Below are positions 35,167 through 43,913 of a stretch of 64,000 nt of DNA, one piece after another. Origin of the DNA: Marinomonas profundi (GTDB taxonomy: Bacteria > Pseudomonadota > Gammaproteobacteria > Pseudomonadales > Marinomonadaceae). Made by a program: the position numbers and the translations under genes. Below the pieces are notes generated by a model, which searched no databases, was not told where the DNA came from, and saw only the letters and a program-made list of their open reading frames with translations. How positions within the stretch are numbered: position 1 is the stretch's first letter; every line of letters starts with the position of its first letter. The stretch is from NCBI RefSeq assembly GCF_020694005.1, contig NZ_CP073013.1:124001-188000 (forward strand). The letters run 5' to 3'.

Positions 35167-37995
35167 ATGTACCAAACTGGACAAAGATGGAGTAGCCGCA
35201 ACGAGCCTGATCTCGGCGTAGGCATGATAATAGACACCCAAAACAAATCTTTTACCTTGCACTTCCCTGATGCGGAAGCGGATCGTCAATACTCAAATGA
35301 CCAGACCAGTCTTGTTCGACGCACCTTAACCGTCGGCGATCAACTGCATTTCCAAGATGAAACCTTCACGGTATTGGAAGTAGAAGAAATTAACGACCTG
35401 ATCGAATACCGCATCAGCGACGACGATGATTGGCTAGAAGAGTCCATCATTCAATTCCCGCGCAACGACAAGAACGAGCTGGATTCGTTATTGGCGCTGT
35501 CGCCTGCGCGCCGCATGTGGTTCGACCTACGTCGCCATACCCTTGAACACCAAGCGGCCAATGCGGCTTCGCCAGTACGCGGTTTAATGGGCTTAAAAGC
35601 CGAATTGCTACCACACCAAATTTATCTGGCTCACGACATTGCCAATCGCCCTAAAGCGCGCGCGCTATTGTGTGACGAAGTCGGTATGGGGAAAACCCTA
35701 GAAGCCGGTTTGATCTTGCATCAGCGTCTCTTAAATGGCCTTTGCAAACGCGTGCTTATTTTGACACCCACCAACCTGCAACATCAGTGGTTGGTTGAAA
35801 TGTTACGCCGCTTCCACCAGCCCTTCTCACTGATTAATGAATCCGTGTACGAAGACTTCATGGAAGGCGACGACAACCCGTTCGAACAACAACCCTTCGT
35901 TATTTCACCAATCGATTGGGCCAGCCAACACCCGAAAGCCACTCAACACATGTTGGATGCCGAATGGGACATGGTGATTGTCGACGAAGCCCATCACCTT
36001 GCGTGGCACCCAGAAACTCCCAGCATTGGCTATCAAGTAGTGGCACGTTTAGCGGCGAAAACCGAGAGTCTGTTGTTGCTCAGTGCCACTCCAGAACAAA
36101 CTGGCGAGCGTGAACATTTTTCTCGTTTACAACTATTAGATGCCGATCATTACCACGACTTCGAGCATTACCAAGCCCAGCAGCATGCTTTCAAACAAGC
36201 CGCAGAACTGGCCGGGGCTTTACTACCATTCAGCCAAGAAAACAGCTCAGCAGAAGCGCTTGATTGGAATGCGGCCTTTGGCACTTACCTAAAAGAAGTC
36301 AGCGCCAAAGAATGGTTCCAAACACTCACCACCAAAACCGGCGCGGAGCAAACCGAAGCCGCAAAAGAAGCCATCAGCTGGTTAATCGACCGCCACGGCA
36401 CAGGCCGCGAAATGTTCCGCAACACCCGTGCAGCAGTGGGCGGTTTCCCAGATCGGTATTTGCATTCTTACCCGCTGGACAACAATGAATTCTTCGAATC
36501 AGCCAGTCATCACGTACAGCCCGAAACCGAAGTCGCTGACGGTTTGTGGGAAAAAGACCCGCGCTGGCTTTGGCTAAAAGAATTCCTCGAATGCCAAGCA
36601 GACAAGGTACTGGTGATTTGTCATACCGCCGACATGGCACAATGGCTAAACGACCAACTAACCTTCGCAGGTTTCCAAAGCGCGGATTTCCATGAACAAA
36701 TGCCACTTATCCACCGTGACCGAGCGGCAGCCTACTTCGCCGACGATGACGGCGCGCAAATTCTAGTGTGTTCTGAAATCGGCAGTGAAGGCCGTAACTT
36801 CCAGTTTAGCCATCACATCGTCATGTACGATCTACCAGAACACCCAGATTTACTCGAACAGCGTATTGGTCGTCTGGATCGTCTAGGCCAGCTCAATGAC
36901 GTGCAAATTCATGTACCTTACATCAAGCAAAGCGTGCAAGAACGCCTGTTCAACTGGTATCACCACGCCCTAAACGCCTTTTGCCGTACCACAGGTTCTG
37001 GCGACAAAGTGGAAGAAGCCTTTGGTGACAGCTTACATGCCTACTTGCATGGTCAAGACGACGACACAGACCTGCTAAAAGAAGCCAATATCTACCATGA
37101 AGCACTGCTAAAACAAATGGAAGAAGGCCGCAACCGCTTGCTAGAAATGAGTTCGTGCCGCCCAGAACAAGCCCGTGCGCTAATCGACCAGATTAACCAT
37201 CAAGCAACAAAAGGCTTACACCACTACATTGAGCAAGTCACCCATGCGTTTAACATTTACGCAGACTGCATTAATGACGACCCAGATCGTGCCGCTTGGT
37301 TCTTACGCCCTTCTACCGACATGATGCTCGAAGCCCTGCCAGGCATCGAAGAAGAAGGCAAAATGCTCATGCTTGATCGCCGTCAAGCCAGCCAGCGTGA
37401 AGACGTGGCCTTCGCTACATGGGAACACCCATTAATCACCATGCTTATGGACGAAGTACAAGGCTTTGACTCCGGCAGACTGACCTCGGCTATCTTGCCT
37501 ATTGCAGCGCTACCAGAAGGCACCGTCTTGGTGGAAAGCATGTTCGTCATCGAAGCCACCGCTCACCCACGCTTGAAATTGGCGCAATCCCTACCAATGA
37601 CCCCCATGTGGCAGTTGTCCGACTCCAACGGTAAATTCCTTCACCAGCAATTTACCGCCGACAAATGGGCCGAAAAACTCAAAGGCGTACCAAACCGAGT
37701 GGCGGAACAATGGGTGGCAGCTTTACGCAAAAACCTTATTGAAGTGCTGCAAGCCCACCAGCTAAACGCCCAAGACCAAGCTCGCCCGATTGTGCAAGCG
37801 GCGAAAACCGCTTACCAGCACCGCTGCCAAAATGAAATCGAACGATTGATTGAATTGAAAGCTTTCAACGACACCATTCGTGACCAAGACATAGAGCGTC
37901 TAGAAACCAACATGCAAGAAGGTTTGACTCGCATCGACGAGCACCAAATCCGCTTGGATGCGATTCGTATTATTCTAACGACTAAGCCGGAATAA
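35167..37995 (+). CDS. rapA: RNA polymerase-associated helicase RapA
   Basis: This 942-residue Swi2/Snf2 ATPase recycles RNA polymerase. It begins with the RapA Tudor-like domain (TGQRWSSRNEPDLGVGMI), followed by Walker A CDEVGMGKTLEAGLIL near residue 170, the DEAHH box near 278, LLSATPEQ, and the C-lobe motif DLLEQRIGRLDRLGQ near 564. Length is close to E. coli RapA (968). It sits between yigZ and rluA with 2- and 6-bp gaps, a likely three-gene operon. Confidence 0.97.
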   Translation: MYQTGQRWSSRNEPDLGVGMIIDTQNKSFTLHFPDAEADRQYSNDQTSLVRRTLTVGDQLHFQDETFTVLEVEEINDLIEYRISDDDDWLEESIIQFPRNDKNELDSLLALSPARRMWFDLRRHTLEHQAANAASPVRGLMGLKAELLPHQIYLAHDIANRPKARALLCDEVGMGKTLEAGLILHQRLLNGLCKRVLILTPTNLQHQWLVEMLRRFHQPFSLINESVYEDFMEGDDNPFEQQPFVISPIDWASQHPKATQHMLDAEWDMVIVDEAHHLAWHPETPSIGYQVVARLAAKTESLLLLSATPEQTGEREHFSRLQLLDADHYHDFEHYQAQQHAFKQAAELAGALLPFSQENSSAEALDWNAAFGTYLKEVSAKEWFQTLTTKTGAEQTEAAKEAISWLIDRHGTGREMFRNTRAAVGGFPDRYLHSYPLDNNEFFESASHHVQPETEVADGLWEKDPRWLWLKEFLECQADKVLVICHTADMAQWLNDQLTFAGFQSADFHEQMPLIHRDRAAAYFADDDGAQILVCSEIGSEGRNFQFSHHIVMYDLPEHPDLLEQRIGRLDRLGQLNDVQIHVPYIKQSVQERLFNWYHHALNAFCRTTGSGDKVEEAFGDSLHAYLHGQDDDTDLLKEANIYHEALLKQMEEGRNRLLEMSSCRPEQARALIDQINHQATKGLHHYIEQVTHAFNIYADCINDDPDRAAWFLRPSTDMMLEALPGIEEEGKMLMLDRRQASQREDVAFATWEHPLITMLMDEVQGFDSGRLTSAILPIAALPEGTVLVESMFVIEATAHPRLKLAQSLPMTPMWQLSDSNGKFLHQQFTADKWAEKLKGVPNRVAEQWVAALRKNLIEVLQAHQLNAQDQARPIVQAAKTAYQHRCQNEIERLIELKAFNDTIRDQDIERLETNMQEGLTRIDEHQIRLDAIRIILTTKPE

Positions 37996-38001
37996 TATCC
38001 T

Positions 38002-38655
38002 GTGCAGGATACCGTGCCGAGTGTAGAGCTATCTCGCTTAGAGATATTGTACGAAGACGAATGGTTTGCCGTCATCAACAAACCTGCTAACTGCTTATCT
38101 GTGCCCGGACGTGGCGCAGATAAGCTCGATTCTATCTTGCATCGAGCAGAATGTTTATTTGGCCAAGCCTTTGCCATTCACCGCTTGGATGAAGCCACCT
38201 CCGGCTTAATCCTCGTGGCGAAAACCCACGAATGTCAAAAACGCATGTACGCCCACTTTCGTGAACGCGAAGTGCAAAAAGAATACCGCGCCTTACTGCG
38301 CGGTCATCTTTTGGGTGAAACAGGCGAAGTACGCAAACCACTGCGCTGCGACTGGCCCAACCGACCCAGACAAATCATCTGCACCGACGAATGGAGCAAA
38401 GACTCCATCACCTACTGGGAAAAAATCGGCTATGAAAACAACACCACCCGTGTTCGACTCGTGCCCTTTACCGGCCGTTCCCACCAACTGCGCGTCCACA
38501 TGCAAAGCCTAGGACACTCCATCATTGGCGACGAATTCTACGACCCAGAATACACCCCAAACGACCCTCGCCTGCTACTCCACGCCTATCGGCTAGAGTT
38601 TCGGCATCCGTTTACCCAAGCTTGGGTGGCCTTTGCCGCCGCTTGTCCTTTTTAA
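38002..38655 (+). CDS. rluA: RluA-type pseudouridine synthase
   Basis: This 217-residue enzyme converts uridines to pseudouridine; E. coli RluA modifies 23S U746 and tRNA U32. The catalytic Asp is in AIHRLDEATSGLILVAK, with NKPANCLSVPGRG upstream and TGRSHQLRVHM downstream, all family hallmarks. There is no S4 domain, as in RluA. The start is GTG 38002, 6 bp after rapA; alternative GTG codons lie 12 and 18 bp downstream. In some gammaproteobacteria rluA follows rapA, so the neighbourhood supports RluA itself. Confidence 0.92.
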   Translation: MQDTVPSVELSRLEILYEDEWFAVINKPANCLSVPGRGADKLDSILHRAECLFGQAFAIHRLDEATSGLILVAKTHECQKRMYAHFREREVQKEYRALLRGHLLGETGEVRKPLRCDWPNRPRQIICTDEWSKDSITYWEKIGYENNTTRVRLVPFTGRSHQLRVHMQSLGHSIIGDEFYDPEYTPNDPRLLLHAYRLEFRHPFTQAWVAFAAACPF

Positions 38656-38770
38656 CAGCAAAACCTTCTTTATCCCCTCCCTTTATGTCTTCCAAGGGGA
38701 GGGCTAGGGAGGGGTTATTTCTTTGGGTTTTAAAGTGTATTTTCTTCCTCTCAATGACCCTAAGTTGCAG

Positions 38771-38842
38771 CTTTATTCCGCCCTGCTGAGCGGGCTACTT
38801 TTTGCAAACGCCCAAAGCTGCAGTTTAAAGGAAAGCAAAAAT
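38771..38842 (+). repeat. 73-bp direct repeat, copy 1
   Basis: It begins CTTTATTCCGCCCTGCTGAG and ends AAAGGAAAGCAAAAATC. It recurs at 38966-39039 with about five differences. The sequence GCCCTGCTGAGCGGG inside can form a small hairpin. Confidence 0.9.
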
Positions 38843-38843
38843 C

Positions 38844-38880
38844 GTAGGCCTACATGAGGGAGGCACGACCGTAATCAGGC
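38844..38880 (+). repeat. Dispersed 36-bp intergenic repeat, copy B
   Basis: This copy matches the one at 32982-33017 along its length with one inserted base and a few substitutions, including the shared GACCGTAATCAGGC end. It begins 1 bp after the first 73-bp repeat. Confidence 0.85.
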
Positions 38881-38965
38881 GCTGAAAGCGGAGCTTTCAC
38901 CTGTAGGTCGCGGCTTCAGCCCGACGCGGAATTCACGTTCCACACCAACACATTGCATTCCCAAC

Positions 38966-39039
38966 CTTTATTCCGCCCTGCTGAGCGGGTAACTTTTTGC
39001 AAGCGCCCAAAGCTGTAGTTTAAAGGAAAGCAAAAAATC
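38966..39039 (+). repeat. 73-bp direct repeat, copy 2
   Basis: Second copy of the element at 38771-38842, identical at most positions, in the same orientation, 124 bp further on. Confidence 0.9.
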
Positions 39040-39041
39040 CT

Positions 39042-39056
39042 CTCGTTCCCACGCTC
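39042..39056. repeat. REP-like element
   Basis: CTCGTTCCCACGCTC occurs here and, in the opposite orientation, at 49448-49462. Here it is followed by CGCGTGGAAATG, so the element forms an imperfect CCACGCTCCGCGTGG palindrome, typical of small REP sequences. Confidence 0.65.
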
Positions 39057-39067
39057 CGCGTGGAAAT

Positions 39068-39100
39068 GTATACGGTCGTGCCTCCCTCATACAGGCCTAC
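39068..39100 (-). repeat. Dispersed 36-bp intergenic repeat, copy C (inverted)
   Basis: On the minus strand this reads GTAGGCCTGTATGAGGGAGG then CACGACCGTATAC, matching copies A and B. It stands in opposite orientation to copy B, 190 bp away, so the pair could form a long hairpin. Confidence 0.8.
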
Positions 39101-39116
39101 CTGCCAGTCCCTTCTA

Positions 39117-40040
39117 TCACAAACACGCTTTCCAAACCTGATTCGCGGCTTGGTGCAGTAAACTATGCCGCCATGCGACTTTGTCTTCTTGTCTGTCGTA
39201 GCCACCGCCGATAACGCAAGCGGTGGGCAATTTGCGTGCGACGCAGGTTTCGATGACATATTTATCCCGCTCTAAAATGCCTTGGTCGGTGAGGTTAACA
39301 TAGCCGAGTCGATCGTCTTGGTGCACGTCGACGCCAGCATCGTAGAAGATGAAGTCAGGTTGGTGTTGGTCGAGTATCGCGGGTAAAGTGCTTTTTAGGA
39401 TGGACAGGTACTCTTGGTCGTTGGCGCCTTTGGGAATGACGATGTTGATGCCGGCGGTTTGTTTGATTTGTGGGTAGTTTTCTTCACAATGCCACGAAAC
39501 GGGGATGATGTCGGTTCGATCTTTGAAGAAGGCGATGGTGCCGTCGCCTTGGTGGACGTCGCAATCGATGATAAGAATTTTCTTGGCTTTACCTGTGTTA
39601 ATTAACGCTATAGCGGCAACCGCCAAATCGTTGAAAATGCAAAATCCAGAGCCATGAGTCGGATGCGCGTGGTGTGTGCCACCCGCAAGATGGCACGCCA
39701 AACCATGTTGCAGTGCCAGTTCGCTGGTGAGTATGGTGCCGGATACGGCGCGTAAGGTTCGTTCGACCAGCCATTCTGACCATGGCAAGCCGATGTCTTT
39801 TTTTTCCTGCAGGCTAAGCTCGCCACGAATAAAACGCTGGACGTATTCTTTGTGATGAGCCGCCATCAGTACAGTAAGAGATAACGGTGCTGGTGGGTAT
39901 TCGTTCTCGTCTGTCAGAATCCCCTGCTCTCGTAAGGTTTTTGCGAGTAAGCCAAATTTTGCCATGGGGAAACGATGGCCTGCTGGAAAAGGAATACTGT
40001 AATGAGGGTGAAAAACAAGTGGTAACAAGGCGACCTTCAT
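39117..40040 (-). CDS. Histone deacetylase-like amidohydrolase
   Basis: This 307-residue zinc-dependent deacetylase is of the arginase/HDAC fold. The active-site segments are visible: HLAGGTHHAHPTHGSGFCIF with the paired histidines near residue 130, LIIDCDVHQGDGT with Zn ligands Asp and His near 171, and YDAGVDVHQDDRLG near 228; GGGYDR near the end completes the site. The bacterial family acts on acetylated polyamines, acetoin-pathway proteins or unknown substrates. It is monocistronic, transcribed toward the repeat-rich gap. Substrate unknown. Confidence 0.92.
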   Translation of the reverse strand: MKVALLPLVFHPHYSIPFPAGHRFPMAKFGLLAKTLREQGILTDENEYPPAPLSLTVLMAAHHKEYVQRFIRGELSLQEKKDIGLPWSEWLVERTLRAVSGTILTSELALQHGLACHLAGGTHHAHPTHGSGFCIFNDLAVAAIALINTGKAKKILIIDCDVHQGDGTIAFFKDRTDIIPVSWHCEENYPQIKQTAGINIVIPKGANDQEYLSILKSTLPAILDQHQPDFIFYDAGVDVHQDDRLGYVNLTDQGILERDKYVIETCVARKLPTACVIGGGYDRQEDKVAWRHSLLHQAANQVWKACL

Positions 40041-40099
40041 AAAAAATAACGTAGCTAAATCGAAAGTGTCATGCTAACAAGGGTCCGCTGCGCCGCGCT

Positions 40100-40139
40100 A
40101 CTTTCTTTTGTTATTGATGACTTTCTTTTGTTATTTACT
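40100..40139. repeat. Two-copy 20-bp tandem repeat
   Basis: ACTTTCTTTTGTTATTGATG (40100-40119) is followed by ACTTTCTTTTGTTATTTACT. It is in the gap between the deacetylase-like gene start and the HPt/HD-GYP gene end. The T-rich track continues to the latter's stop codon with a further TTGCTAT repeat. Confidence 0.85.
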
Positions 40140-40156
40140 ATTGCTATTTGTTTTTG

Positions 40157-41317
40157 CTATTGGCTCTTGGCAACCAGCACTTTACGGATCGCTGCGTTGA
40201 AAGATTCGATAAGATGTGGCGGAAAGCCTTTTCCACTTTCGAAGTTCAGTATTTTTACCGCTCGCATGGCGCTTTTGTTGTATTCGCTGCCGAATTTACC
40301 CCAAACAGCATCAATAAACATCACGGCCATGGATAAAATAAACGCCCCTTGTGGAATCAAGGAACCCACCAAGCCTTGCGGAAACCCCGTACCATCAAAA
40401 CGTTCTTTGTGGGCTTGAACCATGGCAACCGCGGCTTCCCAGCCCTTATGTTTCGCCAACAATTTGGCGCCGACCATGGGGTGGTTTTGCTCAGCCTGTC
40501 GTTTAGACTCATCGTCCTTGCTGTTTAGAATAAGGGCCATACCCATATTATGCATGTAGGCCGCTGCGCTAAGTTGGGCCGGATTAACCGGGGCTTTACA
40601 TTCGACATTGATCAACTGACAGAGCTTGAGAATGCGCTCGCTACGTTCTGATGAATACCCCAGCAGACGGTTAAGTTTCTGGCTAAATCCAATGAAGAGT
40701 GCAATGTCATTTTTTTGTTCCGCGGTGAAATCTACTTTCACTATCACCGACGTTGCGACGGGCTCTGCCTTTATTTTTTGGGTTATTTGATGGCTTTTTT
40801 GCAGTAACGCCGTGGCCATCGCTGGCCGTTTACTATCATCTTCTTCGGCATAGATTTGATCTAAACCACGCTGCAATTCATCACGCAAAAGACTTTCAGC
40901 CACATGAGATTGATAAATTTGCAGTAATAAACCATGCACTTTTTCAACCACGACAATAATCAGCTCACCCAAATAAGGGTGATATTGGATGTACCCACCA
41001 CGCATGCCATCCACTATTTCTTCTAGCTTGTGGAGTATGCCCACCAATGGGTCGAGAAAACAAACAGAGCAGTTTCCCTTCATGCTGTGCAACGAGCGAA
41101 ACAGTTTATCGAGTTGATCAAATGAAAAGCCTTCACTCTCGATGCGGTTAATAATTTCTTCCATTTCTTGCTGTGCTTCCACATAGCATTCTAGCAAGTC
41201 ATCCTTGAGCTCTTTCTCCAACGCTGAAAACGCTTTACAGGCAAAGTGGCTCATTTTTTTATTCCAGCATAAAGCGCTTGGCGCTTTAAAAGCATTAAGA
41301 CTAATCGTCGTGTTCAT
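40157..41317 (-). CDS. HPt domain plus degenerate HD-GYP protein
   Basis: This 386-residue protein has two recognisable parts. Residues about 30-135 form an HPt phosphotransfer domain with the phospho-acceptor His77 in LFRSLHSMKGNCSV. Residues about 200-386 form an HD-GYP-like domain, but the metal-binding HD reads His256-Asn257 in YMHNMGMAL (usual HDIGK), HHExxDGxGYP appears as HKERFDGTGFP (303-313), and the downstream AVADxxDA-type Asp is replaced in AVMFIDAV. Loss of several metal ligands suggests the domain no longer cleaves cyclic di-GMP and acts as a binding or output module controlled by phosphotransfer. It stands alone, with no kinase next to it. Confidence 0.82.
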   Translation of the reverse strand: MNTTISLNAFKAPSALCWNKKMSHFACKAFSALEKELKDDLLECYVEAQQEMEEIINRIESEGFSFDQLDKLFRSLHSMKGNCSVCFLDPLVGILHKLEEIVDGMRGGYIQYHPYLGELIIVVVEKVHGLLLQIYQSHVAESLLRDELQRGLDQIYAEEDDSKRPAMATALLQKSHQITQKIKAEPVATSVIVKVDFTAEQKNDIALFIGFSQKLNRLLGYSSERSERILKLCQLINVECKAPVNPAQLSAAAYMHNMGMALILNSKDDESKRQAEQNHPMVGAKLLAKHKGWEAAVAMVQAHKERFDGTGFPQGLVGSLIPQGAFILSMAVMFIDAVWGKFGSEYNKSAMRAVKILNFESGKGFPPHLIESFNAAIRKVLVAKSQ

Positions 41318-41411
41318 AGCATCCAGCTTTTATTGTAGATAGAATCTGGAAAAGCGTGAACATATAGAATGTTTCATTGTGTAGTATGCTTAATGGAAAA
41401 GAGAGATAACC

Positions 41412-41870
41412 ATGCCCCATTACTGGCTAATGAAGTCTGAACCCGATGCCTTTTCTATCGACGATCTAAAACGCCTAAATGAGTCACCTTGGGATGGCGT
41501 TAGGAATTACCAAGCACGAAATTTTATGAAAACCATGAATGAAGGCGATTTGGTGTTTTTTTATCACTCCAGCTGCGCTCCTGCTGGTATTGTAGGCGTC
41601 GCCAAGGTCTGCCGAGAAGCGTATCCAGACCACACCAGCTGGGACAAAAATAGCGCCTACTATGATGCGAAATCTACTCCCGAAAACCCTCGCTGGTTTA
41701 TGGTTGATGTGGCGTTTGTTGAAAAATGGTCGTCTATCCTGACCCTGGCCGAATTAAAGCAAAGCCCTGCATTGGACGACATGCTATTAACAAAGAAAGG
41801 CAGTCGTCTTTCGGTGATGCCGATTACACAAGATGAGTGGGAGTACATCACCACAATACTAAAAAAGTAA
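41412..41870 (+). CDS. EVE domain protein
   Basis: This 152-residue protein is a stand-alone EVE domain (PUA-like fold). It begins MPHYWLMKSEPDAFSIDDL, with the typical WDGVRNYQARNFMK, GDLVFFYHS, GIVGVAKV and RWFMVDVAFV segments. EVE domains bind modified bases in nucleic acids, and bacterial members probably recognise modified RNA or DNA. The gene has no restriction or methylase neighbour. The ATG follows AGAGAGATAACC. Confidence 0.93.
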   Translation: MPHYWLMKSEPDAFSIDDLKRLNESPWDGVRNYQARNFMKTMNEGDLVFFYHSSCAPAGIVGVAKVCREAYPDHTSWDKNSAYYDAKSTPENPRWFMVDVAFVEKWSSILTLAELKQSPALDDMLLTKKGSRLSVMPITQDEWEYITTILKK

Positions 41871-41910
41871 ATCTCGTTTTAGCGTTTGGCTATGTGTACA
41901 TAAGGAGCGA

Positions 41911-42975
41911 GTGAAGACGACTATTAGGATGTGTTATTCATTGAATAAAATAATAATTTTGAAAATGGCATGGATGACTATTATGTTCAGTTTATTCAGC
42001 TCTTTGGCAATCAGCCAGCCGTTATATTCTGCCAACCTAATGAACAGGTTAAAAGATTCTGATCTTGACGGCGTCATTAACGCTAGAGACTTGTGCGCCC
42101 ATACAGCGCAAGGCATTGACGTCGATATTCATGGCTGCCCGCTCACCGAGCTGGAGTCTTTTAGCTTCGATTTCGATGTTCAATTCAACATTGGCAGCGC
42201 AAAACTAAGGCCTGAATATCACGCTCACCTACAAGACTTAGCGACATTTCTACAACAGGCCCCTGACACACAACTTTTAATCGAAGGCCACACAGATAAC
42301 ACCGGAACCGAAGGCTACAACTTAACCCTGTCTAAAAAACGCGCCGAAGCAATTGCTGGTGCGTTAATGTCAACATTTAACATCGACCCTAAGCGCATCA
42401 AAACATTGGCTTACGGACAGGAGCGACCGATTGCCTCTAACGACACAGAGGTGGGCAGAACCCGCAATCGCAGAGTCAGTGGTGAGATTGTGGTGCCTTT
42501 TCATTATAAAAACGAGGCAGAAAACCATCAAGATGCCAAACACCCTCGCATCGGCCGCAGTGATTTGATCATTCCCTTCAAAAGCAATCGGGACAGTGTC
42601 AAGGAGATATACCGCCCCTCAATACAAAGCTTAGGGAAAACACTGCAAGACAACCCAGACACACTACTCATCATAGAGGGTCATACTGACAATGTAGGCC
42701 GTCGGGATTACAACTTGGCCCTGTCCATTGAAAGAGCAAACAAGGTTGCGGAGATGATTCGCGCTCAGTTTTCCATTTCAAAAAACAGGCTAAAAGTACG
42801 GGGTTATGGGCAAGACGTGCCGATTACTTCCAATGCAACGGAAGCAGGCAGAAAGAAAAATAGACGTGTCAGTACAGAAATAGTTAAAACATTTAAAGCA
42901 ACACAAAAAGTCCCTCTGCCGAAATGGACCATCTGGAGTGTGGATGAAATGGATCAAAAAACCCCAAAAAACTAG
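41911..42975 (+). CDS. Outer-membrane protein with two tandem OmpA domains
   Basis: This 354-residue secreted protein has a hydrophobic signal (IILKMAWMTIMFSLFSSLA), a thrombospondin type-3-like calcium repeat (KDSDLDGVINARDLCAH, about 48-64), then two OmpA-like peptidoglycan-binding domains in tandem (about 85-200 and 215-332). Both carry the LIEGHTDN(T/V)G motif and the NRRVS(G/T)EI ending. Usual OmpA-family proteins have one such domain. The start is GTG 41911 with AGGAG only 3 nt away; ATG 41929 is an alternative. Its TAG stop overlaps the stop of the convergent gene in a shared CTAG. Confidence 0.85.
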   Translation: MKTTIRMCYSLNKIIILKMAWMTIMFSLFSSLAISQPLYSANLMNRLKDSDLDGVINARDLCAHTAQGIDVDIHGCPLTELESFSFDFDVQFNIGSAKLRPEYHAHLQDLATFLQQAPDTQLLIEGHTDNTGTEGYNLTLSKKRAEAIAGALMSTFNIDPKRIKTLAYGQERPIASNDTEVGRTRNRRVSGEIVVPFHYKNEAENHQDAKHPRIGRSDLIIPFKSNRDSVKEIYRPSIQSLGKTLQDNPDTLLIIEGHTDNVGRRDYNLALSIERANKVAEMIRAQFSISKNRLKVRGYGQDVPITSNATEAGRKKNRRVSTEIVKTFKATQKVPLPKWTIWSVDEMDQKTPKN

Positions 42976-43760
42976 TGAAACTCTCGCTCACGTTGCTTTA
43001 ACGATACCGCATAATCAAAATAATATTCCACAACAGCGCCCACGTAATTGTAATCTTTGCCTTTTCTAGCAATCAAACCCATGCTGCCCATTTGACGGTA
43101 TTTTTTCGGCTGATAATGCGTTTCTAAGCGCCAACCCATTGCTTCGCCATTGTACTTTTCCCGAAATAACGACACCCGCTGGTCATCGTTAAAATAATAG
43201 CCCAAGCCAATCCGCGAGCTGGTTACATTACTCAAGGTATCATCGGTCGAAATATAGTTGCCAGTGAAAGAAAAATCCCCCAGAAACGCCTCGCCAATAA
43301 ATTGACCGATAATATCACGCTCTGTTTCTAATTCTTCGTCCATTGGCTCCCGTTCGCTGATTCCAATCCCAAGCCCCAAACGGCCATAATCATTACGCAG
43401 GAACCAGTTTGAAGAAAACTCTGATTGGGCAAAACTGTCCGAGGAAGACCCAGTAACCAAATAGTTACTGTTTAATAACACTTGTGTTGAAAGATAGCGG
43501 TTGATTGGAATATTCACTTTGAAATCAATGTTCATTAGCGATTTTCGGTCCAAAAGACCATACCCCAAACCAAAGGCAAAGTTCGGTACATCCTGAGCGA
43601 CAGACGCCGTGCTTTTTGTCTCTACGGCATCGTTGGCATAGACATGAACCACTCCAACACTCATCAAGGGCAACACCAAAAAACGAAAAAATACGCTCAA
43701 AACAGATCCATACAGAATAGTGACATGGCGGCTATTGTGACGGGTCTTGAACGAAATCAC
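42972..43760 (-). CDS. Putative outer-membrane beta-barrel protein
   Basis: I do not recognise a specific family. The 262-residue protein has a signal sequence ([25 protein letters not shown]) after a basic N-terminus, and alternating strands such as [32 protein letters not shown] and [11 protein letters not shown], which suggest a small beta-barrel with tyrosine- and glycine-rich girdle positions. The stop overlaps that of the upstream double-OmpA gene (4-bp CTAG). The 5' part extends to within about 150 bp of miaB, with which it diverges. Function unknown; an envelope role is inferred. Confidence 0.7.
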   Translation of the reverse strand: MISFKTRHNSRHVTILYGSVLSVFFRFLVLPLMSVGVVHVYANDAVETKSTASVAQDVPNFAFGLGYGLLDRKSLMNIDFKVNIPINRYLSTQVLLNSNYLVTGSSSDSFAQSEFSSNWFLRNDYGRLGLGIGISEREPMDEELETERDIIGQFIGEAFLGDFSFTGNYISTDDTLSNVTSSRIGLGYYFNDDQRVSLFREKYNGEAMGWRLETHYQPKKYRQMGSMGLIARKGKDYNYVGAVVEYYFDYAVSLKQREREFH

Positions 43761-43913
43761 CAGTCGACCGAAGAGAAAAAATGGAGACTATTTCGACGCT
43801 ATATTTCGACTAAAAATGCAGGGAATGTAGAACACCCCTGTGATTCGAGAGCAAAGCCCAATATAATAGGCGCAAAGTCGATTAGACGAACACATTTTAG
43901 GTTTATACGTTAC

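Larger units (their letters stand above)
38656..39116. repeat. Repeat-rich intergenic region
   Basis: This 461-bp gap holds no credible gene. It contains two direct copies of a 73-bp element, one on each side of a copy of the dispersed 36-bp repeat, then a REP-like CTCGTTCCCACGCTC element (39042-39056) and an inverted 36-bp repeat copy. It also contains GAAAGCGGAGCTTTC, a short palindrome near 38884, and C/G-rich runs after rluA. It looks like a nest of small intergenic elements. Confidence 0.85.

Noticed and set aside
43644..43913. Upstream extension of miaB to 43644
   Set aside because: The added residues are unlike MiaB, overlap the divergent beta-barrel gene's 5' end, and homologues begin at [13 protein letters not shown].
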